Part shown: piece after piece, positions 35,301 to 50,300 of the stretch | Numbering within the stretch: position 1 is the stretch's first letter | How the letters are laid out: every line of letters starts with the position of its first letter | NCBI GenBank assembly: GCA_036023115.1 | Contig: JAYKKT010000041.1 | Coordinates: 2,508,501 to 2,572,500, forward strand | Length of the DNA stretch: 64,000 nucleotides | Direction of reading: 5' to 3' | Source of the DNA: Brasenia schreberi | Lineage: Eukaryota > Streptophyta > Magnoliopsida > Nymphaeales > Cabombaceae | Translations under genes and position numbers: made by a program | The notes under the pieces: generated by a model | What the model saw: the letters and a program-made list of their open reading frames with translations, nothing else | What the model was told of the DNA's origin: nothing | Database searches by the model: none

Positions 35301-38300
35301 AATGTTCATCTCATTTTTTTGAAGATTGTATTGACTATAAAGAGATCAAATGCCATGGCAAAATTTAAAATTTTCCTACCTTCCTCATTTATATCCCCAA
35401 AACCAAAGTTTTCATGAATACCTTGATATCCTAATGCCTCTTTACCGACATATCCATTTAAGTCTCCTACTAAACAAATCATCTCGCTTTGTGGAATTCT
35501 ATCTTCTAGTTCTACTTGGGGTGCGTAAGCACAAACTATATTCAAAACCTCTGCTCCTAACACTAATTTCAACATCATGATTCGGTCACCATATTGTTGT
35601 ATGTCTACTACACTATCCTTTAAATCTTTATTTATCATAATAGCAACTCCGTTTCGAGCCATTTCCTTACCTGAGTACCATAATTTAAAACTTGTATCAT
35701 CTATCTCTTTTGCTTTATCTCTAACCCACTTTGTCTCTTGTAAACATTGAATATGAATCTTTCTCCAAATCATAATATCTACCACCTCTATTAGCTTACG
35801 AATAATGTTTCGATATTCTAAGAACCAATACGAATCTTATTATCTAGGGCTAGCTTTCTTACCCCCCGCATCTGTCGATATTGAAAATGTGGAGACCCTC
35901 TCTGTAAATTATTCACTACATTTGAGCAGCAATGTCGCGGGACTAACTTCTTTACCCACACTGGTCCATGATGTGGGAACCCTATTTGTAATTGATTCAC
36001 TACATCCAGGCGAAATTATAGTGATCTTTGCTTAATTATCACTGCATTTGGGCTCAGCAGCACGTCATTAGGCGAGAACACCCCAAAGCAATGCTTATAA
36101 TTTATGTAATTAATGGTATAAAATCCCGCAAAGTTTTATGTTGATTGTCCGAAGCCTAACACAACCCTTATCCTTTATTCAAGCTTGGGACCGACAAAGT
36201 AAGGGTGATCCCTTATATGAGAGGAGTTGAGAGTCAACTCAACTGCTACTACAAATTAATAGTGGAACAAATAGAATCAACCAAGGAAAATTTGTTCAAG
36301 TTGGTACGGACATAATAAAAAGGCACCCAAAGAGAACTCCAATAAGAAGATATGAGTTGGATGGTGAAAATGTTAAAAGTGGAAGAGGAGGATCACATAA
36401 TATCGAAGGAAAATAATAAAGAATTATCTAACTTTTGAGTTAACTAATATGACACATGATCAAGCTCTATAAAAACAAAGAATCTATGTAGTCGTCCCCA
36501 TCTAGTATCAAAAAAGGTTTGGTTGTTGTAGTTTTTAAAATGTATCATTATTGATTCCCATCACCTCCATGAGTACTCATCTTTTTAAGGTTATTTAAGA
36601 GTGTGTAAACCCAATCTAGTATGGAAAAAGGTTTAGTTGTTGTTGTGTATAATACAACATGTTTTAAGGACTATAAAAGAGAGAGAAATATTAAAAGGGA
36701 GAAAGAGAAGAAATAGGTAGTCAAAATATGTATCAACAATTTGAAGATGCTTCTTGAAAGATATACAAGAAACAAGCACATGATATGGTTAAGGAGGAGC
36801 AAGAGGAGACCATTGGGCAAACAAGAAGCCAATGAGAAAAGGAAAAGAGTGTACATTATGGTGGCAGTACAAGAGGAGTTAGTTCTTGTTCCTATAAGAA
36901 CTCATGCTTGCTTAATGACTATGGGGGATGGTAGAGAAGTAGAGGCAATGTGTAGCAAACACATTCTTTTTTCCCCATGTATGACCCATGGATCTCAATA
37001 AGACATTAAAGAGAGTATGGCTTTAGAGGAGGTAATTGAGAAAGCTCATCTAAAGTATTACCTACCTTTTAATGTTGCAAATTCATTTTTCTTTAAGGCA
37101 TGTTGGATGGTATAAGCCTTTAAGGTATCTACTTATTATGCTTTAAGGAGTAAGATTCTTACAAAAATAGGTTAACATCATCCATGAATGGATATGAATT
37201 TAGGGAGTAATTGAAGATTAAAGGTTGTTCTAATATTTGGGATGGGTAAAAAGATAGAAAACCTTGTCTTTAATAAACTTCTTGCTTTATTATCAAAAAG
37301 AAACATTATTTTTTAAATCATATCACTTGTCCTACACCAATAAGAATGCAAAAATGTAGTCCCTATGTTAGAGGATATTGAAGAAGTGAGCGTTAAAAAT
37401 GTTGTTCAATTTATTACTTAAATGTTATAAATTTTAGAGCAGTTGATAAAATGATTAAGTCAAATCATCTTTCCTTTGTGTGGATCCATGTGTTTACGTG
37501 GCATAGACTTAATGCTTTAGTATTTTAGTGGAACGAATGAAATCAAAATAAGTATTTATATATATATATATATATAAGTAATGGATTTGCATGTAAAAAA
37601 GTGGATAAAAAAGAATATAGTGCATAGTTCGAACTAAATGGTGGAACCTCAAATGTGAGAAAGAAGATATATTTAAACAAAATGTTTCTCAAGGAGATGC
37701 TTGGAATTATGGCTATATAATATGATTGTACATATTAGAAAAATAGCAAGAGATGTGTTAGGCAAATCTAAGGGGGGCATACCGGCACAAAAAGAAGCTC
37801 CAGTGAAGTTGCGCACGATAAAATCAAAGCAAAGAAAGCATGTTACATATTGTATTATGCTAAGAAGATTAGTGAAACTTAGAGGCTTATAAGAAAGCAA
37901 AAGTCAAAATTTGAGAGTATTGATATAAAAAGCTTAACTAAAAAGAAGGTGAAAGAGACATTTTCAGGATAGATAAGGCTAGAGATAAGAAAACTAAGAA
38001 TCTTATTTTTGTTATGAGTATCAAAGATAAGGATAAAAAATAAAGAATGATCTACGTTATTGTGAGTTAACTACTAACATGGCACATGATATGACTATGT
38101 GAAAACAAAGAATCCATGTAGTGGACCCCGTCTAGTATGAGAAAAGGCTTTGTTGTTGTTGTATCAAGGATAAGGATAAGAAGATTTTAGTAGTGAATAA
38201 TAATATAAAAAATAAATAGAAATTTATTTCTTTAGGCTTTTGAATGAAAATACAAATGGTAGTATTAGCTTAGAAAAGTTAGTGAAATCAAAAAGTATAT

Positions 38301-41300
38301 AAAACACAATTTATATCGAAGTATTCAAAAGAATCAAGTCAAATAGGCTCTTAAATATATGAAGTCAGGAAAATCTATAGGGTTAGACAATATTCCTATA
38401 CAAGTATGGAAAATCATAGGAGAGATTAGGCTCACTTGGCTCACAAGACTATTTAATGAAATATGGACAACCGAAAAAAATGCTCGAAGAATGGAGAGTG
38501 AGTACACTTATACCCATACATCAAAACAAGAGAGACATTTACAATTGTGTGAATTATTGAGATATCAAGTCAATGAGCCATAGTATAAAATTATGAGAAA
38601 GAATTATCGAACAAAGGTTAAGACAAGTATTGAGTATAATATAAAACAAATTGAGATTCATGTTTGATATATCTACTATTGAAGTTATTCACTTTTGAGA
38701 TATCTTATAGAACATTTTAAAGTAAAAAAGAAATAGTATGAAATTATGAGAAAGAATTATCGAACATAGGTGAAGACAAGTATTGAGTACAATATAAAAC
38801 AAATTTGGATTCATGTTCGACATATCTACTATTGAAGTTACTCACTTTTGAGATATCTTATAGAACATTTTAAAGCAAAAAAGAAAAACCTTCAATCACA
38901 TGCCATTCACATCGAATAAAATGAACTACAACAAAAAAGAGGCTTGGAAAAAGTAAGTAAACTAAGAATCTATGAAAAAACCATATTTTCTATTGAAAAA
39001 TCATGTGGACAGGATTAGGAACCCAACAAAGGAAGTATGACATGAATTTTCACAAAAACTCTATCAATTTTCATGCTAAGAGATGGTTTAAAAGAAAAGA
39101 TTGTTTGTTTGAAAGCACTTAAGACAAATAAGGAAAGATTTCAAACTTGTCAATTTCAGGTTTCCATCATAAAAAAATCTTAGACCTCGATTCATAGACA
39201 CATACTATACAACACAATATCGCATGAAATTACCCACTAAATACACAACTATGAGCATATAACTAAATCATATTGATCCAAGTAATGATACATGATAAAA
39301 TCATGGCATATGATATAATATGATTTTGATTACCTTCAAAAAAGTCCAAAGAATTTGAAACCACTAATCAAGATTCAAGAATCATATTCTCATGGGTTAC
39401 GAAAGTTGTTAGAAATATAAGGATATTAAACCCATATAAACAGCATTTATGGGAATATTAACTGCAATTCTCAAACTAATTAGTAAACATTTAGATAAAG
39501 TAGATGTAAAAAATGTTTGTAAATTATAATAGCTCTACTTGAGAATCGTATAAGGTTTTGATCACATTATGAACATAAGCATACCTCAAATTCGTTCGGA
39601 ACAATTCCTCTAACCACAACATCATGAGTTGGTAGTGGATACGAAGGAAGTTTCTACGAAAGAAGAATTCATAATCAGATACTGAATGTTCAAGTTCCAT
39701 GCTATTGTCCAAATGAACTTAGAAGTTCACTCACCTTGTCTGGATGAGCTCCCCATAGAAAAACACGCATACGAAATTGAGGCAGTCCATAAGATCCCGC
39801 AGCCATCAGCCCTAGCTTTGCTTGATAATTCATATGCACTAATCGAGCTAGTGCATATCGACCAAGAAAACCACCAGCAAACTTCAATATATCTACAACA
39901 TTCTCCATCAAAACATATTTCGGCTTTAAGTAATCAACAATGTCCATGAAGACAACCATTTGGTGATTTTTTGGATCCTCAAGAGGTGCTTTTGCATTCC
40001 TAAAGCGATTAAACCCACTTATTCCTTGACAAGGTGGTCCACCACAAATAACATCAACCATTCCCTGAAAAGCAAAAGAAAAGCCTACACATTAAACACA
40101 ATTAGCACTAGATGATCATGGATAATATGCAAGAAGTAATAACAATAAAAACAAACATTTAAGTCCTTACAGGAACGGGTAAGATGTTCCTTTTAAAACC
40201 ATTTACCACGAATTCTTTAATTCGTTCTTGACAATCGCTGCATTATAAAACAAACAAATGAATTTAAAAAATACCTCCATAAAGAGCTGTAAGTAATTGG
40301 ATGAACAAGGTGGCATAGAATGTTTTTGGTTAAAATTAGTTACCTTAGACCTTCAATTGGCTCCCATGTGTCATCATTAGGTCCATATCCCTTCCAACGA
40401 ACCTACACAAGCTTCTCACATTATTGGCAACAATTTCACTAAGCAAAACAACCAAACTATATCTGAAAATGATGTTCCAATTCGCTCAAAAGTTACTAAT
40501 AATAGAAATTAATGAAACTTCAATTTGTAATGACTGCTTTTAAAATAAGAGGGTGTAATTTTATAGCCAACATCTAAAAGAAACTAAAAGTTCTCTCATG
40601 TACTTGGTCGGTCACAAAGTTAAAAGGTAATATTTTGATAAGCCAAACTAAATTGGCACTATCCTAGAAAGTTCACATTGAAACTTATTATGCCTAGAGG
40701 AAGATCATGATGTGAAATTTTGACCCAATATGATAATGGATACATAAATTCATGTGTGTGCATTCATTAATCAAGATACATTATGGTGGTACCAAAATTG
40801 ATTTGCAAAGATCTAACAACCTATACACATATATATTCATACACAATGTTATGTCTAAATGTGTGTACATCAAAAAAATATTGTGCAGACTTAAGTGCAA
40901 TGCACTTGAGTTATGTAACCTTAGTTCAATGCCCTTTCTCATAAAACTAACTATACAGATATGTTATGAGTGCCAATAAACGTTGATATCAATTACGGGT
41001 ATGCTAAGACCATTAAATTCTAAATTTTCTACGAAATTTGATCTACTTGTCCCAAAAACATGTAATATTTGATTCCAAGGGTTGTTTGCATAGAGATCAC
41101 AGCTATACACTTAGTTTATGAGATACACTTCATAATTAGTTTATTGACTAGAATGTGTTGCATTCATATGTTCATTATGATCCCTCTATAGGTTGTCTTA
41201 AATGCATAGTCTGATGGCAAATTTGCATATGAAATTCAAAAGGGTCAAATAAAAATCATTTTATATATATAGATAGATATAGAGAGCGAAGGAGGCACAC

Positions 41301-44300
41301 AACCAAGCCTTTTCCCACACTAGATGTGGTCCGTATATGCATTCTTTAATGTCATAGGGTGCACTCTTCTTTCATATCAGTGAATAGGAAAATCTATCTG
41401 CATTCAAGAACCATGAAAACGATAATGTTGTATCTTCTTTTTCACCTTGATCAGCGCACCAAATGCTAGATCCAACAATACCAATGTTTTTTGTATTATT
41501 TATTACATAAGAAATTTGACCAAGTTAAGTGCATTGTGAACAACACTTGATTCTTAGGACAATGAATATCAATGACTAAAGTAAACACATTAAAAATGAC
41601 TGAAATTGTCGTGTTTTAAATAAATCCAGCAATTTGAAATAACGGACAAAGGATGGTAAACCTTATCCCATGGCTAGCTGTTTGGTTGATGAAAATCACA
41701 AACATACAGTAAGACATAGTGGCAACTCTTATCAGCATATAATTGTTATAGTTTTATGCTCCAAGCTCAGGTTATGAACGATAGTAAGGCAATCATTCAG
41801 TAAAATACAAATAACAAAAGCTAGAACTTAAAGTGCATCCCTGGATCTTGCAAAGCACGAGGAAAAAAGCAAATAATGCAATAAAACACATTAAGATCTC
41901 TTATGCAATAAACATTTTTAAAAAAAACAATTACCTTAAACTTCAATCCACGTTTTCCACAATTAGTTGGATCTCCGTAGCATATACCAACAAGTTTTGC
42001 AACCTCAAACTCGCCAGGTGAAAGTTTATAATCATCATCTACCTCTTCAAGGTCTTCATTTTCGTCCAAGACAGTGCCAATGAATTGATTCCTTTTAGTC
42101 CCTATCAAGTGATATTGCTTGCACAGTTTCTCCCACTCACGAATAAGTACCAAGAAATCATCCGCAGATTCATTCCTTACCTGCAATATAAAGATAAGTA
42201 CATAAAAAGCACTTGCTTCAAAAACATTATATAACACCCAAATACACAAATACATACATAATAATAAAATTCAACTAATGCACCGCTAAACCTATTTATC
42301 AAAGGTGCATTGCCACGTATTATGAAACACAATATTATATCATGCTGTATCATATGACATAATTTCTATGAGATAAGCCAATTGTTAACCTTTTCCAATA
42401 GCTGTTTTTTAAACACCCTAAAACTGTTAAGTACATAATGTAACACCACCATTTCGGAGCCCTCTAGTCACCATTGGAAACATCTAGATCACCTAAAAAG
42501 AGTCACATACTGTATCTTACATTGGGGTTATAACAACTACAACTTTTTCTCTAATAACCTCCCTATATATTTAATGTAAATGTTTATCTTAACCAAATTG
42601 CATTAACTCTATTCACCACATCTCAATCATTTTTCCATTTTTTGGATACTAGTGCCTAGTGTGATTTTGTCGTTAATTGGATGCAATATTTATTAATTTT
42701 GACTTCTATGTCATCTATTTAGCTACCATATATCTTCATAAGACCAAGTCAAAACCCCGCAGCTTCCAAAGTTCTCTCCATTTATTATTTTATCTATCTA
42801 ATTACATTATTTCTCCTGTATAAAATTGATAAATATTCATTTTCTAAAGAATTTGCAATGCTTGATTTAACCTATTTCCACCTATCTAGTTCCCAACCAA
42901 ATCTATCTTCTTGACACAAACCCACCACAAAATTCAGCCCAAAACCAAAATTTGAGCTAACCCATACCCATTCCAAACCAACTTGTAGCAACTCATTTAG
43001 CCTATTTTATTTGGATTCACTTTGATCCAGACAGTTCTATATTTGAGTCCAATTTCACCCTATTCAAACTAGATCTGATAATACTCCCATAAACATATTC
43101 TCACATTATTGGATTTTTTAGGCAGACTCACTGAATCCTTATCCGAGATCAAGATTTGCAACCGAACAGAACCCTAGACCCAACCGATCAAGTTCAAGAT
43201 TCATAGTCATAAACTTTATCGTTGGCATATGCACTCTTAATATTCTACACACAAATATATGAAAATCATGTAGCAATGTTATAAATATCATATCATATCG
43301 TACAATACAATACATGATACGGGTGTATCAGTACCGGAACAGATACAATTACGGTACATGTATCACAATAGACATGTATCGTAACATATCGTACAATACA
43401 TTGTGATACAGGATGATTTTTTATGATCTTTTTATATTTTAAATTTTTTATCGGTGAACTATACAATATGGGTACTGATACACTAATTACAACATTAACG
43501 TATAGAATAGAACATGATACCTAGGAAAGATGTCTTCTGAAGCTCTAAGAGGAGGAAAATGTTATTGATGAAAGAGATTCAACTACAAAATGGTTGTGTT
43601 AGCCCATTCAAACAATTTCGATTCATAGAGACATGAACTCCATCTCTATGTCATACCCCATGATGCATGGATACTCCATAAATGGTGAAGTACCCATATG
43701 AGGTACTTAGCTAGCATCGGTACACATACAGAAACTTGTGTACAGGTTTTTAAAAATTTCGGATTTTAGATCCATATGGTTACATGTATAGACACCCATG
43801 TACTGAGTATTTGAAACTTAATGTTATAAATAGGTTGTCTGAGCAATATCCATAAGGGTCAACATGATTATGAAGCCCAAAAGCGTTATATTTTCATGCT
43901 GAAACTATATTTTATGAAATTGAGACCATTATGTGATGAAATTTTCTGTTTGAGATGTTATGTTTCTTGTTAGAAATTGAAATGTGTTATGTCCAAATTT
44001 GCATGTTTAATTTTTAATAAGCTTTATATTGTAACAATCATTTTTATGTAATTTTCACTATATATAATTTTTATTTTTATATAATGGTGGCATACCCATA
44101 CAGTACCCAACAATGTTGTAAATATCCATCAGAACCCACATCGCACCCAACACCAATACACCTGCAATTTTTAAATTATTTTTAAAAGAAAATCATCAAA
44201 AAAGCACACAAAAAGATTTTAAAGTCATAAAAATTTTCTACAATCTGCACCACACCAACAGACAATGGATTCAACATCAAAACAAATCAAATCACATGTA

Positions 44301-47300
44301 TGTATTGCTCTCGGGTCTCATTTTGAAACTTAAGATTGACGGTGATTAATGAATATAAGAATGTATATGGGGTGTACACATGCGAGAGGAGCCAAAGAAG
44401 CTGGCTTAAAAGGGGATTAAACACATACAAGCTTTGATTTATAAAAAACAAGGTTTTTAAAACTCATAACATATCATACGATATGGGTGTATCATATGAT
44501 ATGCTGCATGTATCCAACTGCATTGTACGACACAACCCATTACAGTGGGCAGAAAGGTGTTTTGCCACGATATGATTTTTGTAACATTGGCACGCAATAT
44601 TGACACCATACCCGTATCCTTGCAACATAGGCCATACCTCTTGCAAATCCCAAGTTTAGGTGCAAGCACGTTTATTTTACCTCAAGATAAAGCACATATA
44701 AGCATAAAAAGAACTGATCCAAAACACATTTGTGGTATCATAAAGAGCACAAAAACTAAAAATAAGAGAAAATTAGAAAAGCAAGTAAACAAATCTGATT
44801 TTTAAGTGACTTATTGAAGTATTATTTGAATGTGAAGACCAATAAATATAGACAAAAAGCATACATGTGTCTCTGGATGATTTAGTTGAAGACTTTGGCA
44901 AGCATATTCATTGATATCCACAGACCACCTCTGCGATAAACAATTACAAAAAACTTAGATTGGCAACAAAAGCTATTCTGGTCTATAAGTATAAAATACA
45001 CTTCAATCATATTACCGTCACAAGATTTACACCAGATAGTCCAGCTCCGAGGCAAAGCCCAGTAGACATTGCACCACAACCTGAATACAAGTCTAACAAA
45101 GCTAGCTCAGGCCTTTTGGCCTCGGAACCATTTGATTGTTCCTCAGAATCTGACTTCCCTTCACTTTCAGTGGTTATTGATGAACATGAACCACTACTTG
45201 ACTCTAAATTATCTGGAAGAGCAATCAAGTAGCAACAGAGTTAGAAATGCATAACAACTAATCATGAACGTTTAATGAACATATAGATTATATTCAATTC
45301 AAATAGTGAAAGATATGCAAATAAAAAAAAACACAGGTTTCAAGTGAAGGTAGCAATGGATATGTTCACTAATCACTAATATGTATCACATGCATGAGAG
45401 AGTTACCAGGCAAGGTTGTGGAAAACATCGAATATGGCACCGAATAGAACATGTCATAATAAAAGTCACATGTGGGAATTTTCCTCTCTTTGGCCTGCAA
45501 ATTTACCTAGAAAACATTTGAAAATGAAGAAATGTTCAAGCTAATCAACACTACCATAAGACCATAACCACACAAAAATAGACAGTGATTATATAATGGT
45601 AGTATGAAGAAAAGGGAGAAAAATATAAAAGACATTATAGTTCATGATAAGTTTCAATACATCAGCTTACATTTGGAGAAACCTGTACAATTTTCACTTT
45701 CGAGACTATGCAGTCCAGCAAATTTTCATCTTTGATCTCAGATAAGAAAACTCGCCTATCATCAATGAGGTTTGCATGGTCCTTTATAACCTGACAAAGT
45801 AGAAAAGACATCAAATAGGAAAACCTCCAAATAACGTAAAGGATAGGAGTTTATACAAGTAAATAGCCTTACTGTATCTTGGGCTCTATAAAACCATTGT
45901 GCCGTAAAATATTCCTCGCCGTCAATTCCTTTAAAAAATTCGACTATTCTACCAATAAAATCAGGTTCACCATCGCTTCCCTGGGAAACATAAGGGACAA
46001 GTTAAGCAACACTCTTATCAATAGAACCATACCATGCAATGGGAACTGATTTTCGCAAAGGAAATCTAAACGATTCAGAAGATGATTTATGATTTCACTT
46101 TCAACCCACCAAATTACTTAAAACTTAATTCCATGTTGAAACCTATGCTGCTTGATAAAACTATTGTCATAAATAACATGACAATAGAATCAAACAAGGA
46201 AAGGATTGGTTTATGGCTTAAAATCATATCGTATGATATGATTTTATCATGTATCAAATGAGAATATGATACAATACATACATTATATCACAATGTACAA
46301 TTTATCCTGTTAAATCATACGATACATAACTCCACCCATGTAAGGGATCACCCTTGCATTGCCAATCCCAAGCCTGGATAAAGGGGGAGGGTTGTGTTAG
46401 GCTTCTGACAGCCAGCATAAAACTTCATCAGATTTTATAACATTGATTACAAAAATTATAAGCATTGCTTTGAGGCGTCCCCGTCTAGCGATGTGCTGCA
46501 CAACCCAAATGCAGTAATAAATAAGCAAGGGCCACTACATTTTTGCCCTAATATAGTAAATCAATTACAGAGAGGGTTCCCACACCATGGACAAATGTGG
46601 GTAAAGAAGTTAGTCCCGCTACATTGCCGCCCGAATGTAGTGAATAATTTGTAAAGACGGTCTCCGCATTTTTATTATGGATGGATGCAGGGGGGTAAGG
46701 AAGCTAGTCCTAGATAATAACTAAGTCACACATACACTTCTAAGAGGCGGAGTGTTGACCTCAACATCGGTGCAACACCGACACTGTGTCGATGAGGCAT
46801 GGCAAAAAAACGCAAAAAAAAATTGTAACTCATGAATAAATGAGTCCAGATAATGAAGATTGATTTGTGTATTATGAAGAAATTAGTAGTTGTTTCACAT
46901 TTATGTGTTTTGCTTTAATATAAAGTTTTGTACTTACTATTGTAGTTGTATATAATATTAGCTTGAATGATTTTGGGTGCGGACAATTGGTTTCTTATTT
47001 CTCAATCTAATTGGATTCTTGACTCCATATTGTATGCCTTTGCAGAGAATAATCTCTATCACCAAACACATTTCAAGACCAGGAACATTGCCAGATCAAT
47101 AGAACAAAAGAGTATGACATCACTAGTGGTTCCTAGCACAAATACTAGTATATGCTATATCCTATAAAAGATCTGGAAACTCTTTGAATCCATAACTTGG
47201 ATATTTTACAGCTCATTAAATCATTCTAAGTTTAAGATCATTATGAGGGAACTTACTAATTGATACCTACGTGTATCCAAAATTAGCAAATACTAGTTGT

Positions 47301-50300
47301 ATTATGATTGATTTATGTAGCTTGAATATTATATATAATATATAATATTATATACCCAAGCCATATCGCCGCACCCAAATTTTTTGGAAATTTGTCGTAT
47401 CCCCACACCCGCACCCGTGTGGCATAGGATAATAAGATTTGTATTGGTTCTTGGAATATCAGAACATTATCCGGTAAGCTAATGGAGGTGATAGATACTA
47501 TGATTTGGAGAAAGATTCATATTCTATGTTTACAAGAGACAAAATGGGTAGGACAAAAAGCACAGGAGATAGAGGATACAGGTTCTAAATTATGATACTC
47601 AGGTAAAGAAAAGGCTCGAAACAGAGTTGGTATTGTCATAAAAAAAGATTTAAAGGATAGTGTAGTAGATATACAATGATATGGTGACCGAATCATAACA
47701 TTGAAATTAGTGTTAGGAGTAGAGGTTTTGAATATAGTTTGTGCTTATGCACCCCAAGTAGAACAACAAGATAGTATAAAGACAACTTTTTGGAAAGAGT
47801 TAGATAAGGTGATTCAAAAGATTCCACAAAGGAAGATGATTCATTTAGGAGGAGACTTAAATGGACATGTCGGTAAAGAGGCACTAGGATATCAAGGTAT
47901 TCATGGAAACTTTGGTTTTGGGGATATAAATGAGAAAGGTAGGGAGATTTTAAATTTTGTTATCGCATTTGATCTCTTTATAGTCAATACGATCTTCAAA
48001 AAACGAGATAAACATTTATTTACTTATAAGAGTGGCTTATCACAAACACAAATTTATTACTTTATTTATAGAAAAAAAAGATAGAGCATGTTATTAAGAG
48101 TGCAAGGTAATTCCAGGAAAAAGCTTAACCATCCAACATCGACTTTTAGTTATGGATTTACAATATTCGGACTAAATGGTGGAACCTCAAAAGCAAGAAA
48201 GAAGATATATTTAAACAGAAAGTCCTTCAAGGAGATGTTTGGAATTATGTTGGTAAACCTTGTGATATGTAGAATAATATGGCTATACATATTAGGAAAG
48301 TGGCGAAAGATGTGTTAGGTTTATCTAAGGGAGGTGTACCAACACAAAAAGAAGCTTGATGGTCGAGTGAAGTAGTGCAAAATAAAATCAAGACAAAGAG
48401 GGCATGTTACAAATTACATTGTGCTAAGAAAACAAGTAAAACTTTGGAGGCTTATAAGAAAGCAAAGAAGGAAGCGAAAAAGGCCGTGAGTGAAGCAAAA
48501 GCTAAAATTTGGGAGGATTTATATAAAAAACTCAACTCAAAAGAGGGTGAAAGAGATATTTTTAGGATAGCTAGGGCTAGAGATAAGAAAACTAAAGATC
48601 TTAATTACGTTAGACGCATCAAGGACGAGGATGAAAAAATTCTAGTGGCAAATGATGATATAAGAAATAGATGAAAAAACTACTTTTATAAGTTTTTTAA
48701 TGAAAATAAAGATGTTAGTTGTATCGTACAAGCCAATGCTGATTTTTGGGATATAAAAACTCAAGAACATAGTTTCCAAAATTCATTTTTCTCACCCCAA
48801 ACCTTGTTTCACTCCAATCATTTGTTCTCAACCCCTTTCCCCATCATTGCTTTATTGATATTTATTGACAAACCTCAAGATTATAGAGTTTTTTCACTCA
48901 ATTCCTTTCATTATTTTTAGGGTTTTTATCAATTCCATGACAATCCCTTTCTTGCCATTTTACCCGATTATTCACTTAAAAATTTTGGGGTTTTAATAGA
49001 TTTTGTATTTCATGACCTTTCAAGAGCTTCTTTCTTCTTATTGTTTATCTCCTTTCTAAAAAAAAATTTAAATAACAAGTTGAGCGTATTTAAACCCCTC
49101 CAAGACAACTTTATTTGCTCCTTTTACGTGTATAACTCTTCTTCTCTTAAAGAAAAACACTTTTCTCTCTAAACATCCCATATTTATTCTAGATCCATAA
49201 ATAATCATTTAGTGTTATCCATATCACATTGTATCGTATGATACGGTGCGATATGTATCATATCTATGATACATGATTTTGTATCATATAAAATATAGTA
49301 TCGTGTTATATCATGCGATATATCATGTATCACATGATACAACATGTATCACCCATAAAGATCTCAAGCCAAACAAAAACTCATGTTTCGATAAGGTTTT
49401 TGAGTTTTGTTTGCATCTTAAAGCTCGTACAAGGTGATTTTCAACTAAGGTGAGGTATCTCCAACGGTTTGCAAGGGTCTCCAATGCCACCATCACTACA
49501 ACAATGGCAACACCAATATTTTGGTGGTTTGGGTATAAGGTGTTTTTCATTTTTCTCTTTATATGTGGTGTTTTTTGTGTTATTTGTTTTTTTCTTTTTT
49601 GAATGACAATATATGAACTTATAGTGCGTGAATATCCTTTCATTGTATTTATAAAGTGGGAGACACTCTATTTGAGTGTTTTCGACCATTGGTGGTTTAT
49701 GAACTGAAGATTGGGGATTTATAAAGAACTTTTATTTTAAGGTTTATTAAGATTGAAGTGTAAAACTAAGATGGCGGGAAGGGGTATTAGAGACTCTCAA
49801 TCTCAACCTGATGATCCAACATTATAGTGGGCTATAGCAAGTAAGGAAATATATTTAAAAGTAGATATGTTTTTGTGAGAAAGTGATTAGTGGTAAAAAA
49901 AAATTGTTTCAAACATCATCTTCCACAAGCAAAGTTAGGAAGTGTAGAAGTCATTAAATGGTATAGTTGAGAAGACACAACAAAATGATGAGATTTAGAT
50001 ATTTGAGGAAGAGGATGATGTTATTGGACTTGGTGATAACATCACTTTTGATGCTAAGATAGAGGTTGGTAGTAATAATTTTCGACCACCAACCAAAAGA
50101 AAAAGGATTGTTGAAAAGGTTGGATGTTGTAGAAGAGGAAGGGCTAGATGAAGATCTTATTCCGGCATATAGTTTTTTTTCTCCTAATACTATACTTGGT
50201 GCTCAACATAGGATTTGTGTTATTATGGCTTCAAAGCAATTGCATGAAAAGGCAAACGTTGTAGAGGGAAACTATTAAATAAAATTGTCCTTGAAGTTAA

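Noticed and set aside
35306..35785. Endonuclease-like frame considered as a host repair gene
   Set aside because: It sits in the right order within a full-length RTE LINE and is repeated at 47436 and 63720.
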